A DNA stretch of 64,000 nucleotides from Candidatus Halobonum tyrrellensis G22 (lineage in GTDB: Archaea; Halobacteriota; Halobacteria; Halobacteriales; Haloferacaceae), in contig NZ_ASGZ01000008.1 of the NCBI RefSeq assembly GCF_000495475.1, positions 1-64,000 on the forward strand, in the 5' to 3' direction. The translations under genes and the position numbers were made by a program. How positions within the stretch are numbered: position 1 is the stretch's first letter; the number at the start of each line of letters is the position of its first letter. This document shows, piece by piece, positions 46,730-54,849 of the stretch. The notes under the pieces are model-generated. The model worked only from the letters and a program-made list of their open reading frames with translations. It did no database searches and was not told the origin of the DNA.

Positions 46730-46882
46730 ATGCGCTCAGAACTCCCGGCGATGCTCGCGTTCGCGGGTGGGTCGCTGTCACTGTCGTCGGCGACGCTGGT
46801 CGGTCTCGTGGCCGGCATGGCGCTGATGGCCCTCGCGAACACGCTCGCCGTCGCGTTCCTCTCGCACCACCTGGGCGCGTGA
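46730..46882 (+). CDS. Possible 50-residue membrane micro-protein
   Basis: A short frame MRSELPAMLAFAGGSLSLSS, then ATLVGLVAGMALMALANTLA and VAFLSHHLGA, with one or two hydrophobic helices. GC3 is high and hydrophobicity is protein-like, but no homologue is known to me. The 240 bases upstream (46490-46729) hold no RNA gene or other signal I can recognise, only an AT-poor stretch with CTTTCAAGG near 46694. Confidence 0.45.
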   Translation: MRSELPAMLAFAGGSLSLSSATLVGLVAGMALMALANTLAVAFLSHHLGA

Positions 46883-47034
46883 GGGGACGCGGATCCGGGC
46901 ACGCCGCCGGTCCGGTCGGGGACCGGCGGGCGGTACAGCACGGCGCCGGAGGGGCCGTACGTCTCCGGCGTGGGAACCACTACTCCGTCGTCTCCTCGAG
47001 CGGTCCAACGACCACCGTCGCGTCCGTCGCCGTC

Positions 47035-47745
47035 TCACCCGCCGATCCCGCACGGCACCGGTCGCGCGAGGTCGATCGTCGTTCCGTTGCCGACGGCGTG
47101 GACCCGCACTCGGCCGTCACAGGTCGCGTGAGCGACGCGGACCGTCCACGTGTCGCCCGCGGCCAGCGTCGCGGTCCACGTCCGACCGTCGTCCGTCGCG
47201 TTCGCGACGGACGGGGTGGTCGTCCCCGCCGGCGTCGCGTTCCCGGCGGTTCCAGTCGTACTCCCGTTCGCGGCCCCCGCGCCGCTCGGCGTCGCGTTCG
47301 CGCTCCCGTTCACGCCACCGGTTCCGTCCGTCGCCGTCCCGTTCGCGGGTCCGTTCGGGGTCGTCTCGGGTGTCCCGTTCGGAGTCGCCTCGGGTGTCCC
47401 GTTCGGAGTCGCCTCGGGTGTCCCGTTCGGAGTCGCCTCGGCCGTCCCATTTGGGGTCGCCTCGGGTGTCCCGTTCGGGGCGCCGTCCGCGCCGGTCACC
47501 GTGACGGTCACCGTGACGGGCGTCCCGCCCGGGATCCGGTTGGTGACCGAGAGCGCGAACCCCGACCCGGCGACGGCGGCGTCGTCGAACCCCAAGCCGA
47601 CGTACGCCGCCCGGTCGGGAGCGACGGAGACGGTCATCGACCGCTCGACCGACGCCGAGCCGAACCCGCCGGTCCCAACCACCGTCGCGGCGGCGAGTAC
47701 ACACAGTGCGGCGAGGACGACCGTTCGGCGGGCGGACCGTCCCAT
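47035..47745 (-). CDS. Exported glycoprotein-like SipW-type substrate with NGT repeats
   Basis: A 236-residue exported protein. The N-terminus (RRTVVLAALCVLAAATVVGT) and the following GTGGFGSASVER and AAYVGLGF blocks parallel the DUF1102 protein at 48856 (GTGAFGSVEST, SAYLGL), so it looks like the same SipW-type secreted family. A central region holds 24-bp repeats encoding NGTPEATP. More than ten N-x-S/T sequons suggest dense N-glycosylation. Two Cys near the end (ATCDGRVRV, PVPCGIGG) may pair. It begins two bases after the regulator gene stop, so the two are one transcript. Confidence 0.75.
   Translation of the reverse strand: MGRSARRTVVLAALCVLAAATVVGTGGFGSASVERSMTVSVAPDRAAYVGLGFDDAAVAGSGFALSVTNRIPGGTPVTVTVTVTGADGAPNGTPEATPNGTAEATPNGTPEATPNGTPEATPNGTPETTPNGPANGTATDGTGGVNGSANATPSGAGAANGSTTGTAGNATPAGTTTPSVANATDDGRTWTATLAAGDTWTVRVAHATCDGRVRVHAVGNGTTIDLARPVPCGIGG
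47351..47480 (-). repeat. Five 24-bp tandem repeats (NGTPEATP units)
   Basis: Full units lie at 47351-47374, 47375-47398, 47399-47422, 47423-47446 and 47447-47470, with a partial sixth. Units two and three are identical. Each encodes NG(T)xExTP, so each unit adds one N-glycosylation sequon; copy number could vary by slippage. Confidence 0.85.
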
Positions 47746-47747
47746 CG

Positions 47748-48356
47748 TCAGTCCCGGAGTTCCGGCGGCGGTCCCTCGGTCCCGAGACGCATCCCGTACC
47801 GCGAGTGGTACGCGAACGCCGCCGAGGAGACGAGGAAGACGACGACGATGAACAACGTCCACTCGGCGGCGCTCACCGCCGACACGAGCGGGAGGTGCAG
47901 TTTGACGGCGGTGGCGAGTAGCGCCGCCCCGCCCGACAACGAGAGGAAGTACAGCCCCCAGGGGATGTCGCGTTCGTCCACCGTCTCGAGGTAGATGTCC
48001 ACCTCGTCGACCCCGTCGGTGAGCCGCACCTCGCCGGCGCGCTGGTCGTAGTCGACGACGTCGGCGTCGTCGAGTTTCGGCAGGTGGAACTGGTAGAGCG
48101 ACGTGTGGACGTTCTTCCGGTCGGCGTACGACAGCGCCTCCGGGTCGGTGCCGTTCTCCCACGCCGCCACCTGCCGGGACAGTTCCGACAGTTCGACCGT
48201 CTCGCCCTCCTCCATCTGCTTGAGGCGGTGGAGGACGAACCGCCGCCGACGGTTGCTCAGCAGCTCGAACAGTTCGTCCCGGCCGGGCTCGGTCGTGTCC
48301 GTGGCCCCGCTCTCCAAGTCGGCCCCGGGCGACCGACGAGCTCCCTTAGAACTCAT
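47748..48356 (-). CDS. DUF7344-type winged-helix membrane regulator
   Basis: A 202-residue protein. Residues about 25-115 form a winged helix (ELFELLSNRRRRFVLHRLKQ) of the haloarchaeal DUF7344 type, followed by two hydrophobic helices (WGLYFLSLSGGAALLATAV; TLFIVVVFLVSSAAFAY). A membrane-tethered DNA-binding protein of this kind could sense the envelope. It is co-transcribed with the SipW-type substrate and divergent from the DUF1102-signal peptidase genes, which are its likely targets. A GTTATACG box at 48388-48395 gives a leader of about 9 bases. Confidence 0.8.
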   Translation of the reverse strand: MSSKGARRSPGADLESGATDTTEPGRDELFELLSNRRRRFVLHRLKQMEEGETVELSELSRQVAAWENGTDPEALSYADRKNVHTSLYQFHLPKLDDADVVDYDQRAGEVRLTDGVDEVDIYLETVDERDIPWGLYFLSLSGGAALLATAVKLHLPLVSAVSAAEWTLFIVVVFLVSSAAFAYHSRYGMRLGTEGPPPELRD

Positions 48357-48855
48357 CTCAGTGACAGATGAACGTGGGATAGCGGTCGTATAACTGTTGG
48401 GGTAGTTACTAGTTCTCTACATTGGACCTACCCGACGTTCTCGGAGTTGGGTGGCCGCAGTACTGCGATTCGAATAATAGGAACGCGCATAGAAATATAT
48501 TAACATAATCGAGATGCAAAATAATGAACGCCGACCCCGTACCGTTCGGCTGCCGCGTCGGTGGGCCGGGCGCCCCGTCGGTTCACCCCGTTCGCGGGTG
48601 GACCGATTCGGTACGCCGCGTCGATGCGCCCCGTACGGGACGCTCCGGGAGTGTTACTGTCCCACTAGGGGGTCGTTACCGTGTCGTACGGGTCGGTTGT
48701 GAGACCGCTCCGCTCCGACAGCGTCCGCGCTGGGGGGCGATTGCCGGACCGCTCCGGTGCCGTTGGAGTTGCTCATGGCTGTTGACAACTACTGGGGTGT
48801 GGCTCCACGGGACGAGTGAGGCGGCCGACCCAACGGGTCGGGCGTCACACCAACT
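48357..48855. other. 500-base intergenic region with strong TATA box
   Basis: The region between the divergent regulator and the DUF1102 gene. The first 160 bases are AT-rich and hold the box AATATATTA (48495-48503), the strongest in the window, which would start a transcript near 48525. That leaves a leader of about 330 bases before the DUF1102 ATG, or a separate small RNA. No protein frame here has haloarchaeal composition. No Rho-independent terminator is evident. Confidence 0.5.
48825..48841. promoter_or_regulatory. Dyad 15 bases before the DUF1102 start
   Basis: CCGACCC (48825-48831) and GGGTCGG (48835-48841) pair perfectly around AAC. It lies where a leaderless gene would have its TATA box, and no TATA is seen, so it may be a hairpin in the leader that affects translation, or an operator. 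Confidence 0.4.
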
Positions 48856-49461
48856 ATGGAACGACGCAAATTCGTGGTCGGACTCGGATCGCTCGCCGCC
48901 GGCGGGGCGGCTGCAATGGGTACTGGTGCGTTCGGGAGTGTTGAGTCAACCCGAACGGTCAACGTTGAACTGAGTGGTGACCAGAGCGCGTATCTCGGAT
49001 TGGACCAAACGTCTCGGTACGCGTCGGTCAACGATAACGGTCTACTCACGCTCGAATTCAACGGCAACGGCACCGGCGGCAGTGGCTTGAACATGGACGC
49101 CGTATCCACCTTCCCCGGTGTGTTCGAGATGGTGAATAACGGCCCGAACAACCTCGACATCACCATCGACAAGGAGGGGCTGGCTTACCCCGACAGGTGG
49201 CAGTTCGTCTCGAAGGAAGAGTACGAGGAGTACAGCGGCAACTACCCCGAGGACAACTGGTACCCCTCGTGGGACGAGTACGGGGGGTACGAGAGTACCA
49301 ATGCGAGCGGAGGCGGCCTCGCTTCGGGTAACTCCACGCAGGTGAGCGTGATGATCGACACCCGGGGCATCACTGACGAGACACTCGACATCGGAGGGAC
49401 CATTCGGATCGCGGTCACGGACGTGGACGGGCCGTACGGGTCTAATTCTGGCAGCTCGTAA
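48856..49461 (+). CDS. DUF1102-family exported surface protein (SipW-type substrate)
   Basis: A 201-residue exported protein. The signal region MERRKFVVGLGSLAAGGAAA ending GTGAFGS is typical of SipW-dependent (TasA/CalY-like) precursors. The mature part is beta-rich with aromatic and acidic loops (EEYSGNYPEDNWYPSWDEYG) and three N-x-S/T sequons. DUF1102 proteins of halophiles are thought to be surface or fibre proteins, by analogy with TasA. GC is lower than in most neighbours. It is followed by a dyad and its likely processing peptidase. Confidence 0.85.
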   Translation: MERRKFVVGLGSLAAGGAAAMGTGAFGSVESTRTVNVELSGDQSAYLGLDQTSRYASVNDNGLLTLEFNGNGTGGSGLNMDAVSTFPGVFEMVNNGPNNLDITIDKEGLAYPDRWQFVSKEEYEEYSGNYPEDNWYPSWDEYGGYESTNASGGGLASGNSTQVSVMIDTRGITDETLDIGGTIRIAVTDVDGPYGSNSGSS

Positions 49462-49532
49462 CACGCTCGGACGAGTTCGCCGTCCCGGCCTCCTCCTATC
49501 TTATCTCGGAACTGCGAAATGATCGCTACTCA

Positions 49533-49560
49533 ATTTGAGGTCACGGAACCGACCTCAAAT
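49533..49560. promoter_or_regulatory. Perfect 10-bp dyad before the signal peptidase gene
   Basis: ATTTGAGGTC (49533-49542) and GACCTCAAAT (49551-49560) pair perfectly around ACGGAACC. The TATA box CGTATAA (49585-49591) follows 25 bases later. The dyad is AT-containing and long, more like a dimer-binding operator than a terminator, though it could also end the DUF1102 transcript. Confidence 0.6.
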
Positions 49561-49622
49561 GTCCCGTCGATCGTCCGAACCTTCCGTATAACTAACCGAC
49601 TCTACCGTCTCCCCGACCCACT

Positions 49623-50774
49623 GTGAACCCGAAGCGGTGGTGTACAGTTGGGGTTGAACTCGCGGTAGCAGTAGTCGTACTCTCTCTCGTTGTGGGTTCG
49701 CTACTCGGTCAACCGGTGTTACTCAGCTACGTCGAGACTGGAAGCATGTCGCCCACGCTGGACCCCGGCGATGGCTTCGTCGCCGTCCCCGCTCAACTCG
49801 CCGGCCCCGTCGAGGAGGGCGACGTGGTCACCTTCCGGGCGGAGGAACTCCACGACGGCAGCCTCACCACCCACCGCGTCGTCGGTGAGACCGACCGAGG
49901 CTTCGTCACCAGGGGCGACGCCAACCCGTTCACCGACCAAGACGGCGAGGAACCCCCGGTGAAGCGTGCGCAGGTCGTCGCCGTCGCGTGGGCGCCCGGG
50001 GGGGACGTGCTCGTGATACCGGGCGTCGGCGCCGTCGTCACCGGGACGCAGTCGGCGCTCCGGGCGGTGCAGGTCAGACTGTCGACGCTCCTCGGCACCC
50101 GGTCGCTCTTCGGGGTACAGGGACTGGCGTACCTGCTGTTCGGCGCGTCCGTGGTCTGGTACCTCCTCGCCGAACGCGGCGCGGACGACCGGCGGCGCGA
50201 GCGGTCGCGCGAACGCGAGTCGGGGGTCGACGCCCGCCTGTTCGCGGCGGGGTTCGCGCTGTTGCTGGTGGTCGGCGCGACGGCGGCGATGGTCGCGCCC
50301 GCGGGCACCCAGACGTTCGGCGTCGTCAGCGCCGAGTCGGACTCGCCCGGCCTCGGCGTCATCGAACGGGGCGGGAGCGAGTCGGCGGCGTACTCCGTAC
50401 GAAACGGCGGCGTCCTCCCGGTGGTGGTCTACCTCGACCCGGCGAGCGAGGGGGTGGCGGTCGACCCGGCGACGCTCTCCGTCCCGCCGCGAACCACGGT
50501 GAACGCCACGCTCACCCTCTCGGCGCCGCCCGAGACGGGCTACTACCGGCGGTTCCTGACCGAACACCGCTACCTCGCGCTCCTCCCCCGGTCACAGATC
50601 GCCGCCCTCTACCGCCTCCACCCGTGGGCGCCGGTCGTCGCCATCGACGCGCTGCTCGGCGTCCCGTTCTACCTACTCGGCGTCGTTCTCCTGGGAACCG
50701 GCCGCGTCCGATTCCGCTCGCGCGAGCGTAGCCTCCCGCTGTCCGTCCGCGTGCGCCGCCTCCTCAGGCGGTAA
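49623..50774 (+). CDS. SipW/Sec11-type signal peptidase with extra outer domain
   Basis: A 383-residue signal peptidase I. The catalytic Ser41 in ETGSMSPTL and His84 in TTHRVVGE (His in place of the bacterial Lys, as in SipW, Sec11 and archaeal enzymes), with Asp residues near 99-107, are present. Beyond the usual 180-residue domain it has a second part: two more membrane helices, a beta-rich outer domain (about 220-320), and a third helix near the C-terminus. The start is a GTG 32 bases after the TATA box. The natural substrates are probably the two flanking exported proteins. Confidence 0.88.
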   Translation: MNPKRWCTVGVELAVAVVVLSLVVGSLLGQPVLLSYVETGSMSPTLDPGDGFVAVPAQLAGPVEEGDVVTFRAEELHDGSLTTHRVVGETDRGFVTRGDANPFTDQDGEEPPVKRAQVVAVAWAPGGDVLVIPGVGAVVTGTQSALRAVQVRLSTLLGTRSLFGVQGLAYLLFGASVVWYLLAERGADDRRRERSRERESGVDARLFAAGFALLLVVGATAAMVAPAGTQTFGVVSAESDSPGLGVIERGGSESAAYSVRNGGVLPVVVYLDPASEGVAVDPATLSVPPRTTVNATLTLSAPPETGYYRRFLTEHRYLALLPRSQIAALYRLHPWAPVVAIDALLGVPFYLLGVVLLGTGRVRFRSRERSLPLSVRVRRLLRR

Positions 50775-50859
50775 CGTCACATTACCCGACGAAACTGGTG
50801 CCGGACCGGAGTATCACCGAAATAACCATATTCCCCTGCCCGAACCCGCGGACGACTCG

Positions 50860-52005
50860 ATGTCCGACTGGAACCTCCGTGCGCGCGCACTGGTCGACGA
50901 GTACTTCGGCGTCGTCGCCGCCCTACTCGTCGTCCTCGTCCTGGTCGGGGGGGCGGCGAGCTACACCGCCTACGCCGCGCCGTCCCGAACCACGGAGGAG
51001 CGAGTCGTCTCCTCGTGGCGCGCCACCGGCGCGTTCTCCCACGGCGCGAACGTGACCGAGGAGAACCCCGTCTTCCCCGCGGGCGAACGGGTCGAGAACC
51101 GGAGCGTCTACTTCACGCGCGTCTCGCCGGTGCTCTCGGGGGAGTACGTCGTCTCGTACACGGGCGCCGATCGGGGGAACCTCACCGCCTCGGTCCACCT
51201 CGCGCTCGTCCACCGGGCGGTGTCGAGCGACGGGACCGTCTACTGGGAGACGCGGGAGTCGCTCGCCGACCGCCGCGTCGGGTCGCTCGACCCCGGCGAA
51301 CGCGTCGCCGTCCCGTACGCGGTTGACGTCCCGCGGGCCACGAACCGGACGGCGGCCATCTCGACGCGGTTGGGGGGGTCGCCGGGAGAGCCCCGAACGC
51401 TCGTCGTCGCCACGGTCCGTCTCGACGGCCGGGTCGACGGCCGGCGGGTCGACCGAACGCTCGACGGGACGCTCACCGTCTCGTCTGGCGGCGACACCTA
51501 CCGGGCCGACGCGTCCGAACCCGCCGTCGCGCGGGTCGAACGGACCGAGACGGTCGCCGTCCCCGCGGCGGTCGGCCCGGTGCGACGCGTGGGGGGGCCG
51601 CTGCTCGTACTGTTCGCCGCGGGCGGACTGGTCGGACTCGCGGCGGCTCGTTCCCGCGGGACCGTCCCGCTCACCGACGACGAGCGGGCGTACCTCTCGT
51701 ACCGCGCGGACCGGGCGGACTTCGACGAGTGGGTCAGTACCGCGTCGCTCCCCGCCGAGGCGTTCGACCGTCCGCGGGTCGAAGTCGACTCGCTCGCGGA
51801 CCTCGTGGACGTCGCTATCGACACCGACGGCCGGGTGCTCGCCACCCCCGACGGGAGCGGCTACTACCTCGTCGTCGACGGCTTCCTGTACGCGTACGAC
51901 CCCCCCGAGCGTCCGGACGAGGCGGGGGTGGCGGAGGCGACGACCGCCGACCGCGACGGGGACGACCACGGAGACGAGGACGACTCGCCGACCGACGGAG
52001 TGTGA
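50860..52005 (+). CDS. DUF5305 membrane protein
   Basis: A 381-residue protein with an N-terminal membrane helix (YFGVVAALLVVLVLVGGAAS), an outer beta-rich domain with several N-x-S/T sequons, a second helix near residue 245 (GPLLVLFAAGGLVGLAAARS) and a cytoplasmic acidic C-terminal part. DUF5305 is found next to SipW-type signal peptidases and exported proteins in halophiles, so a role in assembly or anchoring is likely. It has its own TATA-like ATATT at 50828-50832. Confidence 0.85.
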   Translation: MSDWNLRARALVDEYFGVVAALLVVLVLVGGAASYTAYAAPSRTTEERVVSSWRATGAFSHGANVTEENPVFPAGERVENRSVYFTRVSPVLSGEYVVSYTGADRGNLTASVHLALVHRAVSSDGTVYWETRESLADRRVGSLDPGERVAVPYAVDVPRATNRTAAISTRLGGSPGEPRTLVVATVRLDGRVDGRRVDRTLDGTLTVSSGGDTYRADASEPAVARVERTETVAVPAAVGPVRRVGGPLLVLFAAGGLVGLAAARSRGTVPLTDDERAYLSYRADRADFDEWVSTASLPAEAFDRPRVEVDSLADLVDVAIDTDGRVLATPDGSGYYLVVDGFLYAYDPPERPDEAGVAEATTADRDGDDHGDEDDSPTDGV

Positions 52006-52096
52006 CCCGCTTCGACCGGGCCGCCACCGTCACCCGGCGGCGTCGTGGATCGTCGCCCTCGCCCGCCCGCGCGACGACGTACCGCGCCGCCCCGGG

Positions 52097-52837
52097 TCAG
52101 ACCGACATGGCCTCCCGGAGCGTGAACTCCCCCTCGTACAGCGCCGTCCCCACGACGACGGCCGCCGCGCCGGCTTCGCGGAGCGTCCGCACGTCGTCGA
52201 GCGACGCGACCCCGCCGGAGGCGACCACCGGGATGTCCACCGCGTCGACCACGCGCTCGACCAGTTCGCGGTTCACGCCCTCCAGTTGCCCCTCGCGGTC
52301 GACGTCGGTGAACAGGACCGACCCGGCGCCCAACTCCTCGTAGCGCTCGGCCGCCTCCGCGGGGTTGAGCCCGGTCGACTCGGTCCACCCCGAGACGACG
52401 ACCTCCCCCGCCTTCGCGTCGAGACTCACCATCACGCTCCCGGGTTGCTTCTCGGAGATATCCGCGACGATGTCGGGGTTCTCGACGGCGGCGGTGCCGA
52501 GGATCACCCGGTCGACGCCGTGGTCGAGCAGCCAGAGCGCGTCGGCGGGCGTCCGGACGCCGCCGCCGACCTGGACGGCCACCCGGTCGCCGACCGCGTC
52601 GACCACCGCCTCCAGGGCGGGCGCGTTCGCGCGTTCGCCCGCGAACGCGCCGTCCAGGTCGACCAGGTGGAGCGTCTCCGCCCCCTCGTCGACCCAGCGC
52701 TCGGCCGCCTCGACCGGGTCGCCGTACCGCGACTCGGTGTCGGGGTCGCCACCGACCAACTGGACGGTCTCGCCCTCCTTGACATCGACCGCCGGGACCA
52801 CCTCGAACTCGGGGAACTGCGACTGCGTGTCCGTCAT
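52097..52837 (-). CDS. hisA: Phosphoribosylformimino-AICAR isomerase
   Basis: A 246-residue TIM-barrel HisA of histidine synthesis. The first catalytic Asp is in VVPAVDVKEG, the phosphate loops are in VQVGGGVRT and VVASGGVASLDD, and the second Asp region is FTDVDREGQ. The length is normal. It is divergent from the TrkA-C gene. Confidence 0.95.
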   Translation of the reverse strand: MTDTQSQFPEFEVVPAVDVKEGETVQLVGGDPDTESRYGDPVEAAERWVDEGAETLHLVDLDGAFAGERANAPALEAVVDAVGDRVAVQVGGGVRTPADALWLLDHGVDRVILGTAAVENPDIVADISEKQPGSVMVSLDAKAGEVVVSGWTESTGLNPAEAAERYEELGAGSVLFTDVDREGQLEGVNRELVERVVDAVDIPVVASGGVASLDDVRTLREAGAAAVVVGTALYEGEFTLREAMSV

Positions 52838-52929
52838 GCCCGGAGCGTGGACCCCGGGCGGGTAAACGTTCGCGGCTCCGGCGCACACGCAGACTTATGC
52901 GGGTCGCCCCACTCGACGCGCACGACTCC

Positions 52930-53496
52930 ATGACCGTCTACGAGTCGGACCTCCCCGGGGTGGGCAAGAAACACGAGATCGACCTCGGCGACGGGACCCG
53001 GCTGGTCGTCGTGACCCACAACACGGGCAAACGCGAGGTGTTCCGCCGCGCGGACGCCGACGCGGACGCGGAGAAACTGTTCGAGTTGGGCGACGACCTC
53101 GCGCGGACCGTCGGCACGGTGCTCGAGGGGGCGTACTTCCAGCCCGTCCGGAGCGCGGGGATGGAGACGGTGCTCGGCGGCGACACGCTGCTGGAGTGGT
53201 TCGCGGTCCCCGACGGCGCGACGCTCGCCGACACCACGCTCCGCGAGGCGGGCGTGCGCGAGCGGACCGGCGCGTCGGTGATCGCGGTCGAACACGGCGA
53301 GGAGGTGACGGGCAACCCCCACCCGGAGGACGAGGTGCACGCGGGCGATACGGTCGTCGTCGTCGGCACCCGCCAGCAGGTCGACGCGTTCGAGGCGGCG
53401 TTTCTGCGCGCCGACGGTGCGGCCGGCGAGGGAGGCGGAGCCGACCACTCCGCCGACGGTGACGCGACCGACCCGGACTCCGACGCGGACGCCTGA
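52930..53496 (+). CDS. TrkA-C-type regulatory subunit of a cation antiporter
   Basis: A 188-residue protein. The N-terminal half has the family start MTVYESDLPGVGKKHEIDLG, as in KhtT-like subunits, and the C-terminal half is a RCK-C/TrkA-C domain (ASVIAVEHGEEVTGNPHPED to DTVVVVGTRQQ). It binds nucleotides or cations and gates the transporter encoded next to it. An alternative ATG at 52897 adds 11 residues without support. The stop shares a base with the antiporter start. Confidence 0.87.
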   Translation: MTVYESDLPGVGKKHEIDLGDGTRLVVVTHNTGKREVFRRADADADAEKLFELGDDLARTVGTVLEGAYFQPVRSAGMETVLGGDTLLEWFAVPDGATLADTTLREAGVRERTGASVIAVEHGEEVTGNPHPEDEVHAGDTVVVVGTRQQVDAFEAAFLRADGAAGEGGGADHSADGDATDPDSDADA

Positions 53497-54677
53497 TGGC
53501 GGCGGAGAACGGCCTGCTCGCGCTCGGCGTCCTGTTCGGGGTCGTCGCCGCGGCGGGGGCGGTCGGCCGGCGGACGGGCGTGCCCGCGGTCCCGCTGTAC
53601 GTCCTCGGCGGGGTGGTCGTCGGCCCGTACGTCGCGGGCGCGGCCGGGCTCCCGTACGTCTCGGACTCCGAGACGGTCACGGTGCTCGCGGAGGTGGGCG
53701 TGGTCCTGCTGCTGTTCTTTCTGGGCTTGGAGTTCAGCCTCGACCGCCTGCTCGCGGCGCGGCGGCGGCTCTCGGCGGCGGCGGGCGTCGACCTGCTGGT
53801 CAACTTCCCGCTCGGCGTCGCGCTCGGTCTCCTGTTCGGCTGGGGTCCCGTCGGCGCGTTCCTCCTCGGGGGCGTGGTGTACGTCTCCTCGTCGGCGGTG
53901 ATCACCAAGTCGCTGGTCGACCTGGGGTGGATCGCCGACCCGGAAGCGGAGCCGGTCCTCGGGACGCTGGTCGCGGAGGACCTCGTCGTGGCCGTCTACC
54001 TCGCGCTCGCGTCCGCGCTGGTGCTCGGCGGCGACCCGGCGAGCGCGGCGGTCCGGGTGGGGGTCGCGCTCGCGTTCCTGGTCGTGGTCGCGGCGCTCGC
54101 GCAGTTCGGCGCCCGGCCGCTCGCGCGCGCGCTCGACGGTAGCGACGAGGACCTCGTGCTCCGGACGATGGCGCTCGCGCTCGTGGTCGCGGGGCTGGCG
54201 CTCGCGGTCGGCGCCAGCGAGGGGGTCGCGGGGTTCTTCGTCGGCGTCGGCGTCGGCGCGACGCCGCTGCACGACCGTGTCGCCGAGACGCTCGCGCCCG
54301 TCCGCGACGCCGTCGCCGCGGTGTTCTTCGCGTGGGTCGGTCTCCGCACCGACCCCGCGCTCGTCGTCGCCGTCGCCGGTCCGCTCGCGGTCGCCGCGGT
54401 GGTGACCGGCCCCGCGAAGGTGCTCAGCGGCGCGGTCGGCGGCCGGCTGTACGACCTCCCGCGGCGGCGCTCGCTCCGGACGGGGCTGGCGCTCGTCGCC
54501 CGCGGGGAGTTCTCGCTGGTGATCGCGGCGCTGGCGGCCGCCTCGCCCGACCCGCGGGTCGCGGCCACCCTGCCCGCGTTCGCGGTGGGCTACGTGCTGG
54601 TGATGGCGCTCGCGGGCACGCTCGCCATGAGCGAGGCGGCGCGAATCGAGCGACTGCTCGGCGTCGGCGCGGACTGA
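53496..54677 (+). CDS. Cation:proton antiporter (CPA2, KhtU/KefB-like)
   Basis: A 393-residue protein with about 11-12 membrane helices of the CPA2 family. Landmarks are GLEFSLDRLLAARRRL near residue 75 and a VAEDLVVAVYLALAS helix with the paired acidic residues near 155, which form the ion site. With the TrkA-C partner it is expected to exchange K+ or Na+ for H+. Translation is coupled to the regulator by a one-base overlap. Confidence 0.9.
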   Translation: MAAENGLLALGVLFGVVAAAGAVGRRTGVPAVPLYVLGGVVVGPYVAGAAGLPYVSDSETVTVLAEVGVVLLLFFLGLEFSLDRLLAARRRLSAAAGVDLLVNFPLGVALGLLFGWGPVGAFLLGGVVYVSSSAVITKSLVDLGWIADPEAEPVLGTLVAEDLVVAVYLALASALVLGGDPASAAVRVGVALAFLVVVAALAQFGARPLARALDGSDEDLVLRTMALALVVAGLALAVGASEGVAGFFVGVGVGATPLHDRVAETLAPVRDAVAAVFFAWVGLRTDPALVVAVAGPLAVAAVVTGPAKVLSGAVGGRLYDLPRRRSLRTGLALVARGEFSLVIAALAAASPDPRVAATLPAFAVGYVLVMALAGTLAMSEAARIERLLGVGAD

Positions 54678-54849
54678 CCCCGCGGCCGGCGGACGACTCG
54701 ACCGCCGACCGCTCCCGACGGTACCCGCGGGCGCCGACGGGTCGCGGCGTCCGACGGCAGGTCGCTGGGTTCGTTTCGTCGCGCCCGCCGTTATCATCGT
54801 CGAAACGGGGCGCGAAACGGTCAAGTAACGAGGGTCGCTTCGAGGGAGT

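Noticed and set aside
48524-48973. A 149-codon frame that begins at the expected start of the strong 48495 promoter and overlaps the DUF1102 start
   Set aside because: Its composition is rich in Arg, Cys and Trp and poor in Asp/Glu, unlike haloarchaeal proteins, and it overlaps the DUF1102 signal-peptide region in another frame. The promoter more likely serves a leader or an RNA.
54792-54805. TATC-N6-GAAA before cheF1 as another motility dyad
   Set aside because: Only the left arm is exact, and the spacing to the TATA-like box (about 17 bases) is longer than in the other cases. It may be a degenerate site but does not meet the standard used for the six listed.
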